A stretch of 64,000 nt of DNA from Oscillospiraceae bacterium (GCA_015067715.1 SVLY01000003.1:1-64000), one strand, 5' to 3'; numbered from the stretch's first letter, positions 17,144-26,539 are shown. Made by a program: numbers and translations. The notes: generated by a model not told the origin, from the sequence alone.

Positions 17144-18937
17144 TCAATAGTCAAAGCCGCTGATCTGAACGCCGGTGAAGTAGTATTTTATGATCTGGTC
17201 AAAGGTGTAGCCCGCTCTGCCCATGCCAATGGAGCCCCACTGGCAAAGACCCAGGCTGTGACCCCAGCCGGCACCGTCGAAGATCCATACGTTGTCTCCG
17301 GAGGAGGAGGCAGAGATGACCTCCTGTCCGCTTGCGGTAAGGGCAGTTCTCGCGGTGTCCGGGAGAAGCACGGCCTCCCCGTCCCCACCCATGACGTAAA
17401 CGTCCGTGAGTCCGGAGGAAAGCTCAACACCGTCGTTGACGTAAACAGAGCCCTCCTGATAGACCTTAAAGTTCTGGCTTAAGAGCACGTCCGTGCCCAG
17501 CACCATGCGCATATTCTCTTTTTTGAGGTTGACGGTGTGGGTCCCGTCGGATATGGTAAGGGTGAGGGCACTGCCCGCTTCGCTTCGCTCGGTGACCTTG
17601 ACGCTGGTGACCGTGTTCATAATGTAGTTATAGCGGTTCAGCTTAACGGCGATCTCGTAGCCCGTGAGCTCGTTTGTCCAGATACCGTTCTGTCCCCTTG
17701 TGGCGCCCTCGGTGGTCTGCTCGAATTTCTCCGGCACGGAGCGCAGATAGGGCAGTGTTGCCACCCAGACGTTCTCGCTGTTTTCCGTCCAGCCGCCGTT
17801 GGTGGAGTGGTAGACAGCCTGAATGGGCTCGCCGTCGTAGGTTATGACCATACCGTCCACGGCGGTACAGCAGTCAACGACCTTGTCCGTCTCGTATCTG
17901 TTGGAGGCTGTGCCGATACCCCGGTAGACCTGGCAGTGCTGGCCGGTGCAAACGTCGAAGCCGTAGGAGGAATGGCGGCCCTCGTTGTAGGCCGCGTAGG
18001 TGGCGGCGATGATGGCCATGGCCTTGGTGCTCTCGTCGGGGTAGCTCATGCCAAGCTCGTAGGGCACGACGCCCCGGATATACAGCCCCAGCGGCACCAC
18101 GTTGACCACGCCGAAGGTGGTGGAGGAGGAAGAGGTCTTTACAAAGTCCATAATACCGTAGTAGCGGTAGGTGCCGGAAGAGGTGGCCATATAGGTCTCC
18201 GGGGCGCTTCCGCCGTAGGCCTTAAGGGCAAGCTCCTGGCTGGCGCCGTCCCACTCGAAAAGGATGTTCCGGGTGCCGTATTCCAGCACGGCGTAGCCGT
18301 TTGCTCCGCCGGAAACGGTGGAGAGCGTTGCCCCGGCAAAGGTTGAGGTGGAATTCAGCCGTTCGGTGATCTTTGCCTTCACCTCTGCGGCATCGTCGGA
18401 GGAGGTAAAGCGGCCTATCCTCACCCTGTAGCCCCCCTGGGTAAATGCGGGGTAGCATACGTAGCCCGAAGCGGAAGCCGCAGCGGAAACGGCGGCGTCA
18501 AGCTCAGAGGCGGTATCGTAGTCGATCTGGATCTCAAGATGCCATCTGCCCACGCAGACAGAGCTGTCCGCCCCGTCGGAAACGTAGGAGCCGGTGTTTA
18601 CGTTGTAGTTTTTTCCGTAGGTGCGGATAACGGTCACCTTGGTTGCGGGGATATTGTAATAGGTGGTGAAAACGTCGGTGGAGGGGTTGATATATCCCGC
18701 CCGGAAGCCCGTGCCCGTGCCGGAGGCCACCTGAAGGGTGGCGGCGTTTTTGGAGCTTGAGCCGTAGGCAAGACCCACACGGACGTGGTGCTCGGCATAG
18801 TCCACAACGGCCCGGGTTCGGTTTACGGGAAAAGCGGAAAAGAGCATCACCAGCGCAAGAGCAACAAGGGCAACGCGTCCGCAATATCCAAAAGAGCAAT
18901 TTTTCTTCAAAAGGGCACACCCGCCTTTCCTCTGCAT
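17144..18937 (-). CDS. SpoIID/LytB domain protein with SPOR-like repeat region
   Basis: 'YIRGVVPYELGMSYPDESTKAMAIIAATYAAYNE', 'GAGWGHSLGLCQWGSIGMGRAGYTFDQIIKYYFTG'; start chosen inside the 17144..19090 ORF, before the TM segment. Confidence 0.85.
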   Translation of the reverse strand: MQRKGGCALLKKNCSFGYCGRVALVALALVMLFSAFPVNRTRAVVDYAEHHVRVGLAYGSSSKNAATLQVASGTGTGFRAGYINPSTDVFTTYYNIPATKVTVIRTYGKNYNVNTGSYVSDGADSSVCVGRWHLEIQIDYDTASELDAAVSAAASASGYVCYPAFTQGGYRVRIGRFTSSDDAAEVKAKITERLNSTSTFAGATLSTVSGGANGYAVLEYGTRNILFEWDGASQELALKAYGGSAPETYMATSSGTYRYYGIMDFVKTSSSSTTFGVVNVVPLGLYIRGVVPYELGMSYPDESTKAMAIIAATYAAYNEGRHSSYGFDVCTGQHCQVYRGIGTASNRYETDKVVDCCTAVDGMVITYDGEPIQAVYHSTNGGWTENSENVWVATLPYLRSVPEKFEQTTEGATRGQNGIWTNELTGYEIAVKLNRYNYIMNTVTSVKVTERSEAGSALTLTISDGTHTVNLKKENMRMVLGTDVLLSQNFKVYQEGSVYVNDGVELSSGLTDVYVMGGDGEAVLLPDTARTALTASGQEVISASSSGDNVWIFDGAGWGHSLGLCQWGSIGMGRAGYTFDQIIKYYFTGVQISGFDY

Positions 18938-19008
18938 AAAAACAGAACAAAATGTAAATTTAATGCAAATACAATACGGCAACAACGAAATATTTGTTGG
19001 GTTTTCAG

Positions 19009-19038
19009 TTGACACCGTCCCCCCCGGTCTGTTATAAT
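19009..19038 (+). promoter_or_regulatory. Sigma-A-type promoter for asd-dapA-dapB
   Basis: TTGACA - 18 nt - TATAAT. Confidence 0.75.
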
Positions 19039-19178
19039 AACTCACAGCCGAAAGAGGGAAAAAGTGCGGCATTTTCTGCCTTACTTGCATATTATACTAT
19101 ACAGAGGCTTCATTTGCAAGCATCAAAGTTGTAAACTCGTATTCGGCGGCTATTACACGGAACGAAGGTAATGTTGAA

Positions 19179-20264
19179 ATGGAAAAGTACAGTGTAGGTA
19201 TTATCGGCGCCACGGGCATGGTCGGTCAGCGCTTTGCGCTTCTTTTGGCCGAGCATCCCTGGTTCGACGTCAAGGTCATGGCCGCAAGCGCCCGCAGCGC
19301 AGGCAAGACCTATAAAGAGGCTGTTGGCAAGCGTTGGCTCCTGGCCGACCCCATGCCCGCCAAGTTTGAAAACATGATCGTCATGGACGCTACCGCAGAC
19401 ATGAAGACCATCGCCGGTGCCGTTGACTTCGTCTTCTGCGCCGTTGATATGCCCAAGGCCGAGATCAAGGCCCTTGAAGAGGCCTACGCTTCCCTTGGCT
19501 GCCCCGTTATGTCCAACAACAGCGCAAACCGCTTCACCCCCGACGTACCCATGATCATCCCCGAGATCAACGCCGACCACGCCGAGGTCATCAAGTACCA
19601 GCAGAAGCGCCTTGGCACCGACAAGGGCTTTATCGCAGTCAAGTCCAACTGCTCTCTCCAGAGCTACGTTCCCGCCATCCACCCCCTGCTTCCCCTTGGC
19701 GTTGAGCGCGCCCTTGCCTGCACCTATCAGGCCATCTCCGGCGCCGGCAAAAACTTTAACACCTGGCCCGAGATGATCGACAACGTCATCCCCTACATCG
19801 GCGGCGAGGAAGAAAAGAGCGAGCAGGAGCCCACAAAGATCTGGGGCGTTCTTGAAGACGGCGTTATCAAGCCCCGGAACACCGTTCCCATCACCGCCCA
19901 GTGCATCCGCGTTCCCGTGAGCGACGGTCACATGGCCGCAGTTTTCGTCAAGCTGGAAAACAACCCCGGCATGGACGAGATCAAGCGCCTCTGGGCTGAG
20001 TTTGCCGGCGAGCCCCAGAAGCTTGGCCTGCCCAGCGCCCCGGCTCAGTACATCCACTATTTCGAGGAAGACAACCGCCCCCAGACCAACATGGACCGCA
20101 TGCTTGAAAAGGGCATGGCCGTTTCTGTGGGACGTCTCCGCGAGGACAGCCAGTATACCATCAAGTTCGTCTGCCTCTCCCACAACACCCTTCGCGGCGC
20201 CGCCGGCGGCGGCGTGCTCATGGCTGAGCTTCTCTGCGCCAAGGGCTATATCAAGAGATCCTGA
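19179..20264 (+). CDS. asd: Aspartate-semialdehyde dehydrogenase (archaeal/fungal-type)
   Basis: 'VGIIGATGMVGQRFALLL', 'SNCSLQSYVPAIHPL'; upstream of dapA and dapB. Confidence 0.95.
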   Translation: MEKYSVGIIGATGMVGQRFALLLAEHPWFDVKVMAASARSAGKTYKEAVGKRWLLADPMPAKFENMIVMDATADMKTIAGAVDFVFCAVDMPKAEIKALEEAYASLGCPVMSNNSANRFTPDVPMIIPEINADHAEVIKYQQKRLGTDKGFIAVKSNCSLQSYVPAIHPLLPLGVERALACTYQAISGAGKNFNTWPEMIDNVIPYIGGEEEKSEQEPTKIWGVLEDGVIKPRNTVPITAQCIRVPVSDGHMAAVFVKLENNPGMDEIKRLWAEFAGEPQKLGLPSAPAQYIHYFEEDNRPQTNMDRMLEKGMAVSVGRLREDSQYTIKFVCLSHNTLRGAAGGGVLMAELLCAKGYIKRS

Positions 20265-20294
20265 ATTTATTAAAAGCGAGGTTTCCGCACAGCA

Positions 20295-21185
20295 ATGAAA
20301 AAACCCGTATTTACCGGCGCCTGTGTTGCCATCGTAACCCCCTTCAAGCCGGACGGTTCCGTGGATTTCGACACTTTGGGCAACCTCATTGAGCTCCAGA
20401 TCGCCAGGGGCACCGATGCCATCACCATTTGCGGCACCACCGGCGAAAAGTCCACCCTGGCTGACGGCGAGCACAAGGAGTGCATTGAATACTGCGTTAA
20501 AAAGGTGGCGGGCCGTGTTCCCGTTATCGCCGGCACCGGCGGCAACGACACCCGCTATTCCCTCTCCCTCTGCCAGCACGCCGAAAGCGTCGGCGCGGAC
20601 GCTCTGCTCTGTGTCACCCCTTATTACAACAAGGCAAGTCAGGCCGGTCTTATCAAGCACTTTGAGTATCTGGCGGACAACGTCAATATCCCCCTCATTC
20701 TCTACAACGTCCCCTCCCGCACGGGCATGACCATCACCCCCGCGACCTACGCCCACCTTGCAAAGCACCCCAACATCAACGGCACCAAGGAGGCCAGCGG
20801 TGACTTTTCCCTTGTGGCAAAGATCCGCGCCGCCTGCGGCGACGAGCTCAACGTCTGGAGCGGCAACGACGACCAGATCGTTCCCATGATGGCTCTGGGC
20901 GCAAAGGGCGTTATCTCCGTTCTTTCCAACGTGGTGCCGGAGGTCGTGGCAAACATGACCCACGCCGCGCTTGCAGGGGATTTTGCCGCGGCCGCTTCCA
21001 TTCAGCTTGAGTATCTGCGCCTTGCAAACGACCTCTTTTTGGAGGTCAACCCCATTCCCGTCAAGACCGCTCTGGGCATGATGGGTCTCTGCAGACCCGA
21101 CCTGCGCCTGCCCCTTTGCGAAATGGGCGAGGCTACCTCAAAGACCCTGGCAGAAACTCTCGCCGCCTACGGTCTTATAAAGTAA
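20295..21185 (+). CDS. dapA: 4-hydroxy-tetrahydrodipicolinate synthase
   Basis: 'GTTGEKSTL', 'VTPYYNKASQAGLIKHFEYLAD', 'LYNVPSRTGMTI'. Confidence 0.97.
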   Translation: MKKPVFTGACVAIVTPFKPDGSVDFDTLGNLIELQIARGTDAITICGTTGEKSTLADGEHKECIEYCVKKVAGRVPVIAGTGGNDTRYSLSLCQHAESVGADALLCVTPYYNKASQAGLIKHFEYLADNVNIPLILYNVPSRTGMTITPATYAHLAKHPNINGTKEASGDFSLVAKIRAACGDELNVWSGNDDQIVPMMALGAKGVISVLSNVVPEVVANMTHAALAGDFAAAASIQLEYLRLANDLFLEVNPIPVKTALGMMGLCRPDLRLPLCEMGEATSKTLAETLAAYGLIK

Positions 21186-21212
21186 CCCACACTCAGAGGA
21201 GCACAAAGGACC

Positions 21213-21974
21213 ATGCTGAAGATAATTCTCTGCGGCTGCTGCGGCCGCATGGGCAGGGCAATAACCGAGCTTGTCTCACGCACGGAAGGCGTTGAGATAG
21301 CCGCCGGTATCGACCCCGTCGGGGCTTCCGGCCTTGCCTACCCCGTTTTTTCCGATATTTCCCTCTGCGAGGTCTCAGCGGACGTTGTGGTGGACTTTTC
21401 CCACAGAAGCGCCCTTGGAAACATTCTGGACTTCTGCCGCCGCACCGCCACCCCGGCCGTGCTGGCCTCCACGGGTTATCTGCCCGAGGATATTGAAGCT
21501 CTGGAAGCCGCCGCAAAGGAGATCCCCCTTTTCCGCTCTGCAAACATGAGCATCGGCGTTGCGATCCTCACCCGTCTCGTCCGGGAGGCCTCAAGCCTTT
21601 TCGGTGACGATTTTGACGTTGAGATAATCGAGCGCCACCACAACCAGAAGCTTGACGCTCCATCCGGCACGGCGCTCCATCTGGCAAAAGCCGTGAAAGA
21701 AGGGGCCGCTTCTCCCAAGACCGAGATCTACGACCGCCACGCCGTGCGCCGCAAGCGCGAAAAAAGCGAGATCGGCATGCACGCAGTCCGTGGCGGAACC
21801 ATTATCGGCGAGCACGAGGTGCTCTTTGCCGGTTGGAACGAGACAGTTTCTATTTCCCATTCTGCCCAGAGCAGAGAGGTTTTTGCCTCCGGCGCCGTGC
21901 GCGCCGCGGCCTTTATGGCAGGGGTGAAGACCCCCGGCATCTACGGAATGGACGATATCTTCGCCGGCGAATAA
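21213..21974 (+). CDS. dapB: 4-hydroxy-tetrahydrodipicolinate reductase
   Basis: 'GCCGRMGRAI', 'DVEIIERHHNQKLDAPSGTALHLA'. Confidence 0.97.
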   Translation: MLKIILCGCCGRMGRAITELVSRTEGVEIAAGIDPVGASGLAYPVFSDISLCEVSADVVVDFSHRSALGNILDFCRRTATPAVLASTGYLPEDIEALEAAAKEIPLFRSANMSIGVAILTRLVREASSLFGDDFDVEIIERHHNQKLDAPSGTALHLAKAVKEGAASPKTEIYDRHAVRRKREKSEIGMHAVRGGTIIGEHEVLFAGWNETVSISHSAQSREVFASGAVRAAAFMAGVKTPGIYGMDDIFAGE

Positions 21975-22086
21975 AAAAATTTTCGATTTTTTCCGTTTTA
22001 CCTATTGCAATTTGATTCGATTTGTGATATCATCTTAAGGCTGTTCTTTCGATGCAGTTTTAAGATTACAAAGGAGGTGTGCCACA

Positions 22087-22275
22087 ATGGCAAAATGCGA
22101 TATCTGCGGCAAGGGCGTGAATTTCGGCATCAACATTTCCCATTCGCACCGTCGTTCAAACAGGGCTGTTAAGCCCAACGTGAAAAGGGTCAAGGCCGTG
22201 GTCAACGGATCGCCCTGTCACATCTATGTTTGCACAAGGTGCCTCCGCTCCAATAAAGTCACCCGCGCCATCTAA
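22087..22275 (+). CDS. rpmB: 50S ribosomal protein L28
   Basis: MAKCDICGKGVNFGINISHSHRRSNRAVKPNVKRVK. Confidence 0.96.
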   Translation: MAKCDICGKGVNFGINISHSHRRSNRAVKPNVKRVKAVVNGSPCHIYVCTRCLRSNKVTRAI

Positions 22276-22292
22276 GGTTAATCTTTAGAAAA

Positions 22293-22331
22293 TTAACAGG
22301 ACTGTCGGTTTCGGCGGTCCTGTTTTTTTGC
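22293..22331 (+). terminator. Terminator after rpmB
   Basis: aacaggactgtcggtttcggcggtcctgttttttt. Confidence 0.8.
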
Positions 22332-22415
22332 TGTATTTTACACTATTTGAAATAGCCGCAGGGGCGTATCATCCCGGAAGAAATATTTGGTACAACGTCA
22401 AAAGCGGGCACTCCC

Positions 22416-22960
22416 TAGTAAAAGGAAACACCTTTTGTCCCAGACAAAAGGTGTTTCCTTTTACAATGAAATTTGCCCTGCGGGCAAGTGAAATCGCTTC
22501 GCGATGAAATATTTACTTCGTAAATGTGAAATATTCGCTGACGCGAATGTGGGCAAATTCGTCTCAAATCGCCCTACCGCAATTATTCATTATTCATCAG
22601 CGAAGCGGCTTCATTATTCAATATTCATTTGTCCCCATGTATCATCCCGTTTGCCTTCCGGCAATACAGTTTCACACATTCATCGCAGCAAAAAGCCCCC
22701 CTTGTCTAAAGGGGGGAAGGGGGGATTCCGTAAATCTTCCTTATGCGCCCCCCTTGCCGGGTGGGGGTAGGGGGGGGATTCCGTAAGCGTTCCCCGGCAA
22801 CACCGTGCAAAAGGCAACCTCCGTGCCCCCTCCGCCCCTGCGGGGCACCTCCCCCGAGAGGGGGAGGTTTATATGGGGCGATTTGAAAATCGCCCCTACC
22901 GCTTCTTTTCACTTTTCTCTGTTCACTATTCACTCTTCTCTAAAACACAACAGTATCATC
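22416..22960. repeat. Interspersed repeat island 3 (hairpin chain F plus palindromic modules)
   Basis: Near-identical to 13604..13790 at the left, and to the 15911..15995 module (cctccgtgccccctccgcccctgcggggcacctcccccgagagggggaggtttatatggggcgatt) at the right. Confidence 0.85.
22418..22464. repeat. 22-bp perfect palindrome, 3-nt loop CCA
   Basis: gtaaaaggaaacaccttttgtc CCA gacaaaaggtgtttccttttac; loop is the reverse complement of that at 13628-13630. Confidence 0.9.
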
Positions 22961-22974
22961 CCAAATACAAGGTT

Positions 22975-23790
22975 TTACCGCTTTGAATAATAATACTCCG
23001 ACACCCGGCGGATATAGTCAAGCTTTATGCTTCGAAGCTCAAGGTCAACCTCACGCTCGCCGCTGATCTCGTAGTTGTAGAGCCCGTCGTAGCCGATGGC
23101 CCTGGTCCCGGCAAAGACGGCCGCAAAGTCCACCGTGCCCTTTGCGGAGGGCATGATATGCTGGTCGCCGGATCCGTCGTTGTCCGCAAGGTGGAGAGCT
23201 CTGAGATATTTTCCGGCGGTGCGGATGAATTTTGCCTGATCCCTGTGGGGAGTGAGGTTCAGATGCCCCGTATCAAGGCAGATGCCCATGTTTTCTCCGC
23301 CGATGCGCTCAATAAACCAGAGCAGGTTTTCCGCAGAGTTTGCAATGGGAGCTTTTATGTTCTCAAGGCAGATCACCGTATCCCTGCCGGAAACGTGGGC
23401 GGCAAGGTCGGCAACAGCCGCCAGGTTTGCCTCTCTCAGCTCCTCAAAGCTGAGCTCCGTCCGGGTGCGGTCCACGTGGAGAACGGCGTTTTTGACCCCC
23501 AGAGCCTCAAACATATCAAGCTGAGCCTTTATATAGTTCCTGTCCACGTCGTTGAGGATATGCGCCCGGAGCATGAGATGCCCCTGGAGAAAGCTTACGC
23601 CGTGGGAGGCGGCAAAAGCCCTGAACTCCGCTCCAACCTGTCTGGGGTCGCCCCGGGAGAGAAGCACGTCGGCGTGCTCGTCGGAAAGCTCGCTGTAGTC
23701 GTAGCCGTTCTTCTCAAGCTCAAGAACGGCCTCCTCCGGGCTGAGATCAATGTAATAAGCGGACCACATACTGAGTTTCATTTTATTCAC
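22975..23790 (-). CDS. Sugar phosphate isomerase/epimerase (xylose isomerase-like TIM barrel)
   Basis: 'ICLENIKAP...ENLLWFIERIGGENMGICLDTGHLNL', 'LRALHLADNDGSGDQHIMPSAKGTVDF'. Confidence 0.85.
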   Translation of the reverse strand: MNKMKLSMWSAYYIDLSPEEAVLELEKNGYDYSELSDEHADVLLSRGDPRQVGAEFRAFAASHGVSFLQGHLMLRAHILNDVDRNYIKAQLDMFEALGVKNAVLHVDRTRTELSFEELREANLAAVADLAAHVSGRDTVICLENIKAPIANSAENLLWFIERIGGENMGICLDTGHLNLTPHRDQAKFIRTAGKYLRALHLADNDGSGDQHIMPSAKGTVDFAAVFAGTRAIGYDGLYNYEISGEREVDLELRSIKLDYIRRVSEYYYSKR

Positions 23791-23793
23791 CCT

Positions 23794-24942
23794 TTACTGA
23801 TTTATCTCTGAAAATTCCACTTTGACTACCTTGGTGCAGTTAAGCCGTCGGTCGGTTCCGTTGCTGTGATAATAGCTCACCAAAAAACCGTCACGCACGC
23901 CGATCACCGCAGGGTAGCAATAGCTGTCGGATTCGTCGTCTTCCAGCATATAGCAGTTTTCCTCAAAGACTCTGAACTCCTTGTCCACAAAGGTCTTTGC
24001 CGTGCCGTCGAAGGACTTGCCCCCGTCGTAGCTCACAGCGCAGAGAATGGGCGTGCGCCTGATTCCGCTCATTGTCTCTCTGTTTTGTCCCACGTGGCAA
24101 AAGCTTCGTGGGTTGAACACCGCAAGGGTCATGTTTTCGACTCTTTTGACCCGCATTGGGGCATCGGGAGACATGAAGAGAAAGTTTGGCTCGGCAGGGG
24201 TCCAGCTTTCGCCGCGATTCTGTGAGAAGCTTTGGTACTGGAAGCCGTAGTTTGTGCGGCAGTACGTCCAAAGCGTACCGTCTTCGTATTCGTGAATACC
24301 CGGCTCGGCAAAACCCACGTTGTCGTCAAAGGGGGACTCTATAGTGTAGGGAAGCTTCGTCCAGGTCTTCCCGCAGTCATCCGAGACCGCAAACTGAACG
24401 ACTCCGCTTTTGAACTTTGTGTAGCTGAATCCCGACCTTCCGAAAGAATCGTGGCTCGCCCCGTGAAACGCAAGGGGAACCCATATGCGCCCCAAACTGT
24501 CCACCATGCAACCGTCGTTTATAGCGCAGTAATAGCCCACCTCGTCGGTGCAGGGAACAGCCTTGCTCCACGTCTTTCCCTCGTCGGAAGAGCTTCGAAA
24601 CCACGGCATACAGGTCACGGTTCCGTCTTCTATAACCTCTTTTCGCAGGTATTCAAATCCAAGCTCCCCGTTTGACATTCTGAAAAGGCATGGGGACATA
24701 TAGTTTTGGGCTTTCTCGTCCTTTTCAAGGAGTATTTCGGGTGTTGTCCATGTCTCACCCTCGTCGGAGGAATAACAGGCGGAGATCCTTGCCGTGCCGT
24801 GGTCGTCCCACTCTTCGCTGTAATACTCGGTAAAGGCGTGGCAGATCCGCCCGTCGCTCAGCCGCACAAAAGCAGCTTCGCCGTTGCGGGGATTAAATTT
24901 CGACGTTGTAATAAACAGGGTCTCCCGTCCGATCTTTTTCAT
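23794..24942 (-). CDS. Sialidase-like (Asp-box) protein
   Basis: SSDEGETWTTP, SSDEGKTWSK, SDDCGKTWTK, NRGESWTP repeats. Confidence 0.8.
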   Translation of the reverse strand: MKKIGRETLFITTSKFNPRNGEAAFVRLSDGRICHAFTEYYSEEWDDHGTARISACYSSDEGETWTTPEILLEKDEKAQNYMSPCLFRMSNGELGFEYLRKEVIEDGTVTCMPWFRSSSDEGKTWSKAVPCTDEVGYYCAINDGCMVDSLGRIWVPLAFHGASHDSFGRSGFSYTKFKSGVVQFAVSDDCGKTWTKLPYTIESPFDDNVGFAEPGIHEYEDGTLWTYCRTNYGFQYQSFSQNRGESWTPAEPNFLFMSPDAPMRVKRVENMTLAVFNPRSFCHVGQNRETMSGIRRTPILCAVSYDGGKSFDGTAKTFVDKEFRVFEENCYMLEDDESDSYCYPAVIGVRDGFLVSYYHSNGTDRRLNCTKVVKVEFSEINQ

Positions 24943-24962
24943 TTCAAGACCTCCTAACCTTT

Positions 24963-26099
24963 CTATTCCAGCTCGGAATATTCTATCTTGACGAGCTTTG
25001 TGCTGTTAAGGCACACCTTGGTTCCCGCGCTGTGGTAGTAGGCAACCAAGAATCCGCCCTCCACACCGATTGTTGCGGCGTAGCAATAGCTGTCGCTCTT
25101 GTCGGTCTCAAGCAGGTAGCAGTTTTCGATAAAGTCCGCAAACCCGCCGTCGTGGGCAAGAGTTTTGCCGCACATGAAGGATCTTCCGCCGTCCCGGCTG
25201 ACAGCGCAGACAAGGGGAGTTCTCTTTGGGCTTCCCCAAATCTCTTTCTCCTCGTCCAGACAGCAAAAGCTTCTGGGGTTGAACAGCGAAACCGTATATT
25301 TTCCCACGTTTTTAATACGCATGGGTGCATCGGGCGAGGTAAACTTGAAGTTCGGCTCTATGGCAGTCCAGCTTTCGCCTCGGTCGCCTGAGAAGCTCTG
25401 GTACTGGAAGCCGTAGTTCGTGCGGCAGTACATCCAAAGCGTACCGTCCTCAAACTCAAAAACCCCGGGCTCCGCAAGTCCCGCATCGTCCGAAAAGGGG
25501 GCTTCGATGGTCACGGGAAGCTTCCGCCACGTCTCCCCGCAGTCGTCGGAGACCGCAAACTGAATAACGGCGTTTTTGTACTTTTCAAACTTAAAGCCGA
25601 TGTCCATTATGCAATTTCCGTGGTAGGACACGGGAACCCAAATGCGCCCCGTGCTGTCCACAAAACAGCCGTCGTTTATAATGCAGTAGTAGCCCATCTC
25701 GTCGGTGCACAAGACCCGCTTGCTCCATGTCTTGCCCTCGTCTTCCGAGTAGCAGAACATGGGCATACAGGTTATCTCGATATTGTCCACGATGGCTTTG
25801 CGAAGATAGGTCATACCGAGCTTTCCGTTTGCAAGTCGGAAGAGGTTCGGCGCCATAATGTTTTGGTCGGTCTCTTCCTTTTCGATGAGTATTTCGGGGG
25901 TTGTCCATGTCTCGCCCTCGTCGGAGGAATAGCAGGCGGAGATCCTTGCTGTGGCGTGGTCGCTCCAGTCGCCTCCGTAGTATTCCGTAAAGGCAAGGCA
26001 AATCCGTCCGTCCTTCAGACGGACAAAGGTGGATTCTCCGTTGCGGGGATTCTTTTCCGTGGTAGAAAGAAACAAAGTCTCCCGTCCGATCTTTTTCAC
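24963..26099 (-). CDS. Sialidase-like (Asp-box) protein, tandem paralog, GTG start
   Basis: Same Asp boxes and overall sequence as 23794..24942. Confidence 0.8.
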   Translation of the reverse strand: MKKIGRETLFLSTTEKNPRNGESTFVRLKDGRICLAFTEYYGGDWSDHATARISACYSSDEGETWTTPEILIEKEETDQNIMAPNLFRLANGKLGMTYLRKAIVDNIEITCMPMFCYSEDEGKTWSKRVLCTDEMGYYCIINDGCFVDSTGRIWVPVSYHGNCIMDIGFKFEKYKNAVIQFAVSDDCGETWRKLPVTIEAPFSDDAGLAEPGVFEFEDGTLWMYCRTNYGFQYQSFSGDRGESWTAIEPNFKFTSPDAPMRIKNVGKYTVSLFNPRSFCCLDEEKEIWGSPKRTPLVCAVSRDGGRSFMCGKTLAHDGGFADFIENCYLLETDKSDSYCYAATIGVEGGFLVAYYHSAGTKVCLNSTKLVKIEYSELE

Positions 26100-26173
26100 T
26101 GTTCCGGCACCTCTCTTTTATCTTTACGGTCATTATAGCACAGCAACAGCCAAAGCGCAATCCCGGCAGACAA

Positions 26174-26315
26174 AGAAAAAAAGCCTCGTAACGAGGCTTT
26201 GGAGCAAATACAAGCGGATGGGCGGTGTATCCATCATCTCAGGTACTTCTAACGAAGTGCGTCGGGAACCATTTCCGACCTCGCCTGTATCTGCAGAGTA
26301 TTATATTAATTCTCC
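26174..26315 (-). ncRNA. Candidate stand-alone small RNA, family not identified
   Basis: Promoter TTTACA-17-TATAAT on the - strand (26350..26322); ends in terminator aaagcctcgttacgaggctttttttc; closing helix gcagatacag/cttgtatttgc; no ORF of note. Confidence 0.6.
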
Positions 26316-26321
26316 GAACAC

Positions 26322-26350
26322 ATTATACCAGACAATATCCTCTTTGTAAA
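26322..26350 (-). promoter_or_regulatory. Promoter of candidate small RNA
   Basis: TTTACA (26350-26345), 17 nt, TATAAT (26327-26322). Confidence 0.7.
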
Positions 26351-26351
26351 G

Positions 26352-26525
26352 AAAAAACACCGCCCCGATAAAGGGTGTTGTTCTATTCGCCATAAACTGT
26401 CCGCAGGACAATATCACTATGCGTAGCATAATATCACTGCGAAGCAATATAACTCGCCGTCAGGCGAATAGAACTGGCGTGATACTCCGAAAAGAGTATC
26501 ACGCCAAAGCTGAACGGTGTTTTTT
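26352..26525 (-). repeat. Hairpin-chain element C bracketed by aaaaaacaccg/cggtgtttttt
   Basis: On the - strand: ggcgtgatactc ttttc ggagtatcacgcc hairpin, then gttctattcgcc ... ggcgaatagaac 12-bp outer helix enclosing hairpins spaced by ttatatt/agtgatatt. Confidence 0.7.
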
Positions 26526-26539
26526 GTCAGATATTTAGC

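Noticed and set aside
19110-20963. 617-aa minus-strand ORF antisense to asd and dapA
   Set aside because: Shadow ORF over two well-supported genes; no plausible domain.
26174-26315. TPP riboswitch, because of 'ctgagatgatggatac'
   Set aside because: Lacks the conserved second half (ACCTGAtc..GGxTAATxCCxGCGxAGGGA) and has its own promoter and terminator unlinked to thiamine genes.
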